A model generated the notes under the pieces. That model was given only the letters and a program-made list of their open reading frames with translations, had not been told where the DNA came from and made no database searches. Below are positions 22,018 to 27,218 of a stretch of 27,218 nucleotides of DNA, piece by piece. The position numbers were made by a program, and so were the translations under genes. This stretch comes from JAQGMV01 sp046597455 (lineage in GTDB: Bacteria > Pseudomonadota > Gammaproteobacteria > Burkholderiales > SG8-41), in assembly GCA_046597455.1 (NCBI GenBank), contig JBKJKJ010000395.1, positions 1 to 27,218 of the forward strand, written 5' to 3'. The stretch's first letter is position 1, and each line of letters starts with the position of its first letter.

Positions 22018-23367
22018 GTGAGCGAGCGTCCGGGGAACGCCGCCCTCACCGCGCCGGGCAACGGCGGTGTGTTCTTCCGCCTTCTGAATCGGGTCGTAGC
22101 CGTCCGGCGGCAGGAGCTTCCGGCGCTGCTCTGGGCGTGGGCCTACATTTTTACCGTGCTCTCGTCGTATTACGTGATGCGCCCGATCCGCGATCAGATG
22201 GGTGTTGCGGGCGGTGTAAAGAATCTGCAGTGGCTTTTCATGGGCACGCTCATCTGCATGCTGCTCCTGAACGTGCCTTTCGCCGCGCTGGTGAAGTCGC
22301 TCCCCCGCAGCCGCTTCATTCCCATCACCTATCGCTTCTTCGCCTCATCGATCCTGCTTTTTGCCGCTGCTTTCCACCTGGCCGGCGACGCCGCCATGGC
22401 GTGGCTCGGCCGCGCATTCTTCGTCTGGATCTCGGTATTCAACCTGTTCGTGGTATCGGTATTCTGGGCGCTGATCGTCGACACCTTCAGCTCCGAAGAC
22501 GGCAAGCGACTCTTCGGCTTCATCGCCGCAGGGGCGACCCTCGGCGCGATCACCGGTTCGGCGGTGACTGCAACGCTCGCGAGGCACATTCCCATCGCGG
22601 TGCTGCTAATCCTCGCGGCATTGCTGCTGGAAGTCGCGGTGTTGTGCGTGCGGCACCTGTCGCGGCTGTCTGCCGCGCTCAACGCGAGGCCTGACGAGCG
22701 CGATCCCGATACGCCAATCGGCGGCGGCGTGCTGTCGGGCATCACGCACGCTTTCCGCTCGGGTTACCTGGCGAACATCGTCATCTTCATGCTGCTGTTC
22801 GCGATCACGTCGACCTTCATCTACTTCCAGCAGGCCAACATCGCCAGCAGCAACTTCGCCGACCGCGGCGCGCAGACCGCGTTCTTCGCCACCATCGACC
22901 TCGCCGTCAATGTGGCCACGCTGGTCGTCGAGCTTTTTCTCACGGCGCGCATCATGCGCTGGCTGGGGGTAGGCGGGGCGCTCGCGTGGCTGCCGGTCGT
23001 CACCATCATCGCTTTCGGCGCGCTCGCGCTGGCCCCCTCGATTGCTGCGCTGATGATCGTTCAGATCGTGCGGCGCTCCAGCGACTACGCGATCGCGCGC
23101 CCCACACGTGAAGTCCTCTACACCGTGGTGGCGCGCGAAGACCGCTACAAGACCAAGAACTTCATCGACACCGTCGTGTACCGCGCCGGCGACCAGGTGG
23201 GTGCGTGGTCTTACGTATTCCTGATGAGCTTCGGCCTGGGCCTCACGCAGGTCGCCGTCGCAGGCGCACTGCTGGGTCTCGCGTGGCTCGTGAACGGACT
23301 GTGGCTGGGGCGCAGGCACAAGCGCCTGGCCCTCACCCAGCCGGGATCCTCATCCCCAGGTCCTTAG
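22018..23367 (+). CDS. NTP/NDP exchange transporter-like MFS carrier (ATP/ADP translocase family)
   Basis: This integral membrane carrier has 449 residues and about 12 hydrophobic segments. YIFTVLSSYYVMRPIRDQMG (residues 43-62) is the signature region of the bacterial members of the ATP/ADP translocase (TlcC/Npt) family within the MFS. A soluble loop near RPDERDPDTP divides the two halves. IVRRSSDYAIARPTREVLYTVV and RYKTKNFIDTVVYRAGDQ are also characteristic. True nucleotide exchange is known from intracellular bacteria and plastids; free-living homologues have unknown substrates, so I do not assign nucleotide transport. The only available start is GTG at 22018 and it lacks a good ribosome site. 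Its last 35 nt overlap the 3' end of the convergent TauD-2 gene. Confidence 0.86.
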   Translation: MSERPGNAALTAPGNGGVFFRLLNRVVAVRRQELPALLWAWAYIFTVLSSYYVMRPIRDQMGVAGGVKNLQWLFMGTLICMLLLNVPFAALVKSLPRSRFIPITYRFFASSILLFAAAFHLAGDAAMAWLGRAFFVWISVFNLFVVSVFWALIVDTFSSEDGKRLFGFIAAGATLGAITGSAVTATLARHIPIAVLLILAALLLEVAVLCVRHLSRLSAALNARPDERDPDTPIGGGVLSGITHAFRSGYLANIVIFMLLFAITSTFIYFQQANIASSNFADRGAQTAFFATIDLAVNVATLVVELFLTARIMRWLGVGGALAWLPVVTIIAFGALALAPSIAALMIVQIVRRSSDYAIARPTREVLYTVVAREDRYKTKNFIDTVVYRAGDQVGAWSYVFLMSFGLGLTQVAVAGALLGLAWLVNGLWLGRRHKRLALTQPGSSSPGP

Positions 23368-24418
23368 CCTGCCGCGCTTCGAACGCTTTTCGGCTCGCGT
23401 CGTGCTGCTGGCCGATGATGCCGCCGCGCACGGTGGCGGGTTCGACCGCCTTGTAAAGCACGCGCCAGCTTTCGGGTAGCTGCGGGGCGTCCGGCGGCGC
23501 AAGCCACAGGCGAAACAGTAGGCGTTTCTTCGCCGCCTCGTCGTGGTCGACGAAATCGGTGCGCGAATGCAGCGTGACGTGACTGTTGATGATCTGCACG
23601 TCGCCGGGCTCGAGCCACATCGTGTGCGTCAAATCCGGGCGGCGCAGCAACTGGTCGAACGTCTCCAGCGCTTCGCGATGCTCGGCCGACATCTGCGGCA
23701 CGCCTTCGAGCTTCTGCGCAGAGGTCACGCGGTTACGGTTCCATTTACTGAAGAGCTGCCCGCCGCGCTCGTCGAAAATCGGATGGGGATACGAAGGCGC
23801 CTCATCGGGCGCCTGCTCGCCCTGGCGGCTGAAATGAATGGGCTCGTGCAGCCACTCGATCAGCTCGGGGTGGTCCTTCGCCATGCAACGATAAGCCTGC
23901 AGCGAGCTCGTGGTGATGCTCATGCCGCCCGAAGCCGCCTTGTTGTAGCAGCTCAGGAAAACCACGTCGGCCGAATCGGTGTGGAAATCGAGCTCGGCAT
24001 TGGATGAATACCCGCGGCCCGTGCCGGTGCGATAAGCGCGGCCCGCATCGCGCACGGCTGAAATGTAATGGCTTTGTTTGCCCTGAGGCCGTCCCACACC
24101 GGCGTGCAGGCCGATCGCCCACGTCAGGAGCTCGAAACCTTTCTCGTCGAGACCCTCCCGCGGCAGGCCGCGCATGAGCACAACACCGCGTCCGCGCTGG
24201 GTCTCGGCCAGGGCCTCTTCGAGGATCGGCCACGCCGAACCCAAGTCGAAATCCTCGCGGCGATAGTCGAACAGCGTTTTTTCGGGATCGCGCGCTTTAT
24301 CGAGCGCGGCGACCATGTCGCGCCGTGCCTGATCGTCGAAAACAAAGAGCCAGCGCTTGTCCGAATCGAGTTCGGCTGCGGTCCATGCGGCGGGGGAGTT
24401 GGTTGCTTCGATGTTCAT
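23333..24418 (-). CDS. TauD/TfdA-like Fe(II)/2-oxoglutarate dioxygenase (copy 2)
   Basis: This 361-residue dioxygenase is only distantly similar to copy 1, with a longer N-terminus. Likely iron ligands are His146 and Asp148 (DFHTDSADV) and His280 or His284 (INSHVTLHSRTDF); Arg299 or Arg303 (KKRLLFRLWLA) would hold 2-oxoglutarate. LSCYNKAASGGMS and a YSSNAELDFHTD stretch are typical of the TauD domain group sometimes annotated as taurine catabolism dioxygenase or gamma-butyrobetaine-like. The start at 24418 follows GAGGACGAGC. It lies 39 nt after the large alpha/beta hydrolase gene on the same strand and probably shares its transcript. Its end overlaps the transporter gene tail to tail. Confidence 0.88.
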   Translation of the reverse strand: MNIEATNSPAAWTAAELDSDKRWLFVFDDQARRDMVAALDKARDPEKTLFDYRREDFDLGSAWPILEEALAETQRGRGVVLMRGLPREGLDEKGFELLTWAIGLHAGVGRPQGKQSHYISAVRDAGRAYRTGTGRGYSSNAELDFHTDSADVVFLSCYNKAASGGMSITTSSLQAYRCMAKDHPELIEWLHEPIHFSRQGEQAPDEAPSYPHPIFDERGGQLFSKWNRNRVTSAQKLEGVPQMSAEHREALETFDQLLRRPDLTHTMWLEPGDVQIINSHVTLHSRTDFVDHDEAAKKRLLFRLWLAPPDAPQLPESWRVLYKAVEPATVRGGIIGQQHDASRKAFEARQAKDLGMRIPAG

Positions 24419-24457
24419 GCTCGTCCTCTTCTCGTCCTAGCCTAGTCCGCGAGGGCG

Positions 24458-26353
24458 TCATTTTACCAGCGCGTGCACCCAGTCCCACCGCTTCCCCGCA
24501 CGCTCGACGATGGCCTCGAGGTCTTCGGCGAGCACGTGGCGATCATTGATGAGCTTGCGCGTGGTCTCGCGCACACGCTCCAGATACGCAGCTTTCGACG
24601 CATACCGCTCGGCGATCGACGCTCTGGGGTCGCCGCTGCCCTCGCGGTCGGCACGCGTGAGCGCAAATGGCAGCGTCGAACCGTTCATCGACATGAGATC
24701 GCCCGCCGCGCCGGTTTCGGGGTGGCGCGTGTTCCATCCGGTGAAGGTCGCGAGCGGTGCCGCGAGCTCAGGCGCGCGCAGGCCCCCAATCTCGTTGCCG
24801 TCCACATCGACTGCCGAGACATAGCTGCGGTAAGTCTCGCCGCTCTTCGGCGGATAGGCCGCGATGCCGCGCTCGATATCGGCACCGAAATCCAGCCGCG
24901 GCGGTTTTGCGATGCGGTCAGGAAAACGCGCGCCGGGTATCGTGCGATAGAACGCGGCGAGCGATTCGGCCTCCACTGCCGTGCCGTCGGCCAGGCGTGG
25001 GAAGACGCTCGGCGGCGGCTCGACGCCATCGCTCACCCAACGGTCGAGATTGACGAGCGCCGCGCGCAACAGCGGCGCGTAATCGACCACGTTGAAAAGA
25101 TGCAGCCCACGATCGCCGGTGCTGGAGTTCGCCGCCAGCGGCGGCAGCGCGCCGGGCGTGTGCTGGGTTCCGGCGAAAAGATAGGTGCGCACGAAATCCG
25201 CCGGCTCGACGTCGCGGCTGCCGTCGATGTCGGTATGAATGAGCGAGGCATCGCCTCTCCAGTATTCGGGCGTGGAGTTGGTCGCAACGATCTTCGGCAC
25301 GCGACCGCGCTGCCGCAGCTTTGCGAACACGCTCTCGTCGTTGAAAGGCGGCAGGCTTCCGACCGAAGCGTGAATGTTGAGCGATGGCTGGCCGAATCGC
25401 AGGTTGAATTCCCCGCGCCGGCCGCCTGCGACGTGGGGCATCACCCCGTCGAACACCATGCGGCCCTGCTCGTCTTCGTCCAGACCGAGAAAAAGCAGAT
25501 GACGGATGAAACGTCCGCTTTGCGAAACGCCGAAGAGATACGCGCGATCGAGCGCCTCCGCGCACGGGTTGCCGCTCGAGGCCGGCGCCCACCGCAGCCA
25601 CGACGCAGTGTCGCGAACGGCGAGGAAAGCGAGGCCGACGAGCTCCGGATCGGCCGAACGATAGATCACCTGATAAATGGCGCCCGGCGTGAAACCGCCT
25701 TGCAACGCAATGTGCCCGGCGTCGGCGAAACGCCACGTCGACCGGGGCAATTCCACTGCCAGCGCACCCGAGCGCTCACGCACGATCAGGCGCGCCTGCG
25801 CATCCTCGAGATCGACGGTCCGATACGGCACGTGATAGCGGTCGGCGAGCGGCAGCGTGTCGACACGATCGTTCGGCCGCAACTGGCAGCGCACCCACCC
25901 GGTCACGCCCTGCGCGCGAGGCACGTCCATCGCCATCATGCCGTCCTGGCGCGGCACATCCGGCTGCCACCCCACCCACGCGACCGAATAGCCGTGACGC
26001 ATGAGAAAGCCGTTGCCGAAGTGTTCGGGGGTAGTCAGATCCGCAACGCGCGGCGTGCTGTTGAACATCTCGATCGCGACCTTGCGCCCGCGATTCGGAA
26101 CGTCGAGCAGCAGGCGGCGGTTGCCTTTGCCCGCATCGACCGGTTTCAGGAGATAGAAATCCGCTGAGAATTCCACATGGCCGGTCGCATTCGCAGGGGC
26201 AAGCTCGAGGTCGGTGATCTGCCGATGCAGCGGGTGCGCGGGGTCGGCGGTGAAATGCAGCGTGCCGATGATTTTTTCGTAGGCGCCGGCGTCGCCGAAC
26301 GCTTTGCCGCCAAGGACCACTTCGCGTTTCTGAATCTCGAGACGCGTCACCAT
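24458..26353 (-). CDS. Large alpha/beta hydrolase domain protein
   Basis: This 631-residue protein of the large alpha/beta-hydrolase domain family is found in soil proteobacteria and mostly uncharacterised. The nucleophile elbow is GVSQSGRF with Ser277 (G-x-S-x-x-G). The N-terminal 200 residues form a beta-rich region (KAFGDAGAYEKIIGTLHF) typical of this family. GWNTRHPETGAAGDLMSMNGS near the C-terminus is also conserved among such proteins, to my recollection. No signal peptide is visible, so it is probably cytoplasmic. The start at 26353 has AAGGAGGGTG, a very strong ribosome site. It precedes TauD-2 by 39 nt and follows the CoA-transferase after a repeat-filled gap. Esterase or lactonase activity is a reasonable guess; the substrate is unknown. 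Confidence 0.82.
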   Translation of the reverse strand: MVTRLEIQKREVVLGGKAFGDAGAYEKIIGTLHFTADPAHPLHRQITDLELAPANATGHVEFSADFYLLKPVDAGKGNRRLLLDVPNRGRKVAIEMFNSTPRVADLTTPEHFGNGFLMRHGYSVAWVGWQPDVPRQDGMMAMDVPRAQGVTGWVRCQLRPNDRVDTLPLADRYHVPYRTVDLEDAQARLIVRERSGALAVELPRSTWRFADAGHIALQGGFTPGAIYQVIYRSADPELVGLAFLAVRDTASWLRWAPASSGNPCAEALDRAYLFGVSQSGRFIRHLLFLGLDEDEQGRMVFDGVMPHVAGGRRGEFNLRFGQPSLNIHASVGSLPPFNDESVFAKLRQRGRVPKIVATNSTPEYWRGDASLIHTDIDGSRDVEPADFVRTYLFAGTQHTPGALPPLAANSSTGDRGLHLFNVVDYAPLLRAALVNLDRWVSDGVEPPPSVFPRLADGTAVEAESLAAFYRTIPGARFPDRIAKPPRLDFGADIERGIAAYPPKSGETYRSYVSAVDVDGNEIGGLRAPELAAPLATFTGWNTRHPETGAAGDLMSMNGSTLPFALTRADREGSGDPRASIAERYASKAAYLERVRETTRKLINDRHVLAEDLEAIVERAGKRWDWVHALVK

Positions 26354-26467
26354 GTTGTCACCCTCCTTTTAGCTTCCCCGCGCTGCATGCACTATGGCTT
26401 CGCGGGCCGCCGCCCTCTACTGATGTTGTTGCCAACGATCACGCACCACCGATGTGTCGGACGCTCC

Positions 26468-26506
26468 GGGATTGCCACGCCACTATCGCGGCTCGCAATG
26501 ACGGCC
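26468..26506. repeat. Palindromic repeat, CGTCATTGCGAG type (reverse orientation)
   Basis: GGGATTGCCACGCC opens and GCTCGCAATGACGG closes this unit. Read on the minus strand it starts CGTCATTGCGAGCCGCG and ends GCAATCCC. It is the mirror copy of the unit at 26602-26640 and a relative of the one at 12600-12636. Confidence 0.75.
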
Positions 26507-26528
26507 TTTCTCCACACGCACGTCAGTC

Positions 26529-26610
26529 GCATCACTCACGTCGTTTCATCACTTCATCACTTCATCACTGCGTCATTGCATCACTGCGTCACTGCATCAC
26601 TGCGTCATTG
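26529..26610. repeat. Octamer array, NNCATCAC units (array D)
   Basis: About ten units of NNCATCAC, several with GTCAT or GTCAC variants, run from 26529 to 26610 and merge directly into the CGTCATTGCGAG repeat at 26602. The merge is easy because the unit variant TGCGTCAT is also the start of that palindrome. Confidence 0.85.
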
Positions 26611-26640
26611 CGAGACGCGCTTCGCCAAAGCAATGCCGCT
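26602..26640. repeat. Palindromic repeat, CGTCATTGCGAG type (forward orientation)
   Basis: GCGTCATTGCGAG at the left and AAAGCAATGCCGC at the right delimit this copy. The partner copy in inverted orientation is at 26468-26506, so the two bracket octamer array D. Confidence 0.7.
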
Positions 26641-26655
26641 GCGAACGACCCGCCT

Positions 26656-27218
26656 TTAAGCCTTCCGCGCGTCGTCGAGCCTGCCGTCCGCCGTTGCCCC
26701 GCTGCGTATCATCGATTCGATCTCACCGTCGTCGAGGCCGATCTCTTTCAGCACTTCCACGCTCTGCTGGCCGAGCTTGGGCGCCGGATTCCAGTCTTTG
26801 CGGTTTCCGCACGACCATTTGTTCGGCAGCCGCATCATTCGCACTTTGCCTTCCGTCGGATGCTCGCGCCATTCGAAGAAGCCGACATCCTTCAGGTGCG
26901 GGTCGTCGAGCACGCTGTCCGGCGTGTGGTATGGCGCCGCGGGAATATCCGCCTTGTCGAAGATCTCGAGCCACTCCGCAGTCGTCTTCGCTGTCATCGC
27001 CTCGACCCGGCAGGCATAGTAATCCTTCACGTTGGCGAAGCGTGCCGGCACCGTGCTGAAGCGCACATCGTCCTTGAGCTCGGGCCGGCCGATCGCGTCG
27101 AACAGGGCGAAAGCCTGTGCATTGGTGGTGGCCGTGATGCAGATGTATCCGTCACGGGTCGGCACGGGACCCGCGTGCGCGTCGATCAGCCGCGGGTCGC
27201 ACGTGCCGCCCAGGGGCG
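26656..27218 (-). CDS. CaiB/BaiF family III CoA-transferase (5' part off window)
   Basis: This is the C-terminal 187 or so residues of a family III CoA-transferase, which moves CoA between carboxylic acids through an aspartyl-CoA intermediate. The frame is open to the right edge, so the N-terminal half with the catalytic Asp is not visible; the in-frame GTG at 27165 is inside the gene, not its start, because DPRLIDAHAGPVPTRDGY continues upstream. Visible family parts are TRDGYICITATTNAQAFALF, the EIFDKADIPAAPYHTPDSVL region, and DDPHLKDVGFF before the C-terminal end KLGQQSVEVLKEIGLDDGEI. It is separated from the alpha/beta hydrolase gene by a repeat-filled gap of about 300 nt. Confidence 0.9.
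   Translation of the reverse strand, partial: PLGGTCDPRLIDAHAGPVPTRDGYICITATTNAQAFALFDAIGRPELKDDVRFSTVPARFANVKDYYACRVEAMTAKTTAEWLEIFDKADIPAAPYHTPDSVLDDPHLKDVGFFEWREHPTEGKVRMMRLPNKWSCGNRKDWNPAPKLGQQSVEVLKEIGLDDGEIESMIRSGATADGRLDDARKA

Larger units (their letters stand above)
26354..26655. other. Gene-free gap carrying repeats
   Basis: The 302 nt between the alpha/beta hydrolase start and the CoA-transferase stop hold no gene. They contain two oppositely oriented palindromic repeats of the CGTCATTGCGAG type with an octamer array between them. The first 110 nt next to the hydrolase show nothing I recognise apart from its ribosome site. Confidence 0.7.

Noticed and set aside
21738..22061. Small minus-strand ORF of 107 codons in the SDR-transporter gap
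   Set aside because: Arg/Ala-rich, overlaps the transporter start, no ribosome site and no recognisable family.
24473..26167. Plus-strand 564-codon open frame opposite the alpha/beta hydrolase
   Set aside because: It is an antisense shadow of the GC-rich hydrolase gene with His/Arg-rich, domain-free composition; the minus frame has the GVSQSG motif and a strong ribosome site.
1..27218. tRNA, rRNA, integrase, insertion sequence or phage genes
   Set aside because: I looked for these on both strands and found no convincing candidate; the repeats seen are short palindromes and satellites only.

Overview
The window reads as GC-rich chromosomal DNA of a metabolically versatile betaproteobacterium, most likely Burkholderiales-like. 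The reasons are four periplasmic solute-binding proteins of the Bug/TctC type, the dense content of CoA-ester, dioxygenase and dehydrogenase genes, and the codon use. This placement is inference; no rRNA or other marker is present. Almost everything is on the minus strand. The exceptions are an FKBP isomerase, a broken CysB-like regulator and one multi-pass transporter on the plus strand.

Region by region, reading minus-strand clusters in their own direction. (1) 3648 to 1: Bug protein, HpcH/HpaI aldolase, di-haem c4-like cytochrome, and a membrane-anchored multihaem cytochrome cut by the left edge. (2) 3848-5047 plus: FKBP isomerase with a clear terminator, then a cysB-type LysR gene that has lost its middle. 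(3) 12543 to 5066: Bug, crotonase, Bug, MmgE/PrpD, two MaoC-like hot-dog proteins, NDP-forming acyl-CoA synthetase. (4) 17839 to 12835: Bug, enolase-superfamily dehydratase/racemase, 3-hydroxyisobutyrate-dehydrogenase-like enzyme, the two halves of a split ThDP decarboxylase, and a carboxymuconolactone-decarboxylase-like protein. (5) 21552 to 18013: SDR, TauD-like dioxygenase, GMC oxidoreductase. (6) 22018-23367 plus: ATP/ADP-translocase-like carrier, overlapping tail to tail with cluster 7. (7) 27218 to 23333: CaiB/BaiF CoA-transferase (partial), large alpha/beta hydrolase, second TauD-like dioxygenase.

The common logic is uptake plus stepwise oxidation or CoA-dependent breakdown of organic acids. 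Each Bug gene heads a set of catabolic enzymes, but no TctA/TctB membrane genes are present, so the binding proteins must share a distant permease or act as sensors. Cluster 4 has the order expected for a dehydrate, decarboxylate, then reduce or oxidise route from a sugar-acid-like substrate. Cluster 3 resembles a CoA-activation and hydration route for a branched or dicarboxylic acid. Substrates cannot be read from sequence.

The most unusual non-coding feature is a set of intercistronic low-complexity arrays built on an 8-nt unit (NNCATCAC on the plus strand, GTGATGNN on the coding strand). They occur at 2448-2646, 10570-10622, 13338-13475 and 26529-26610, with related small repeats at 1487-1522 and 14633-14667. 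The first is a head-to-head inverted array able to fold into a long hairpin between two genes. Copies of two dispersed palindromic repeat types lie at 12600-12806 and 26468-26640, and a nested hairpin element lies at 17851-18011.
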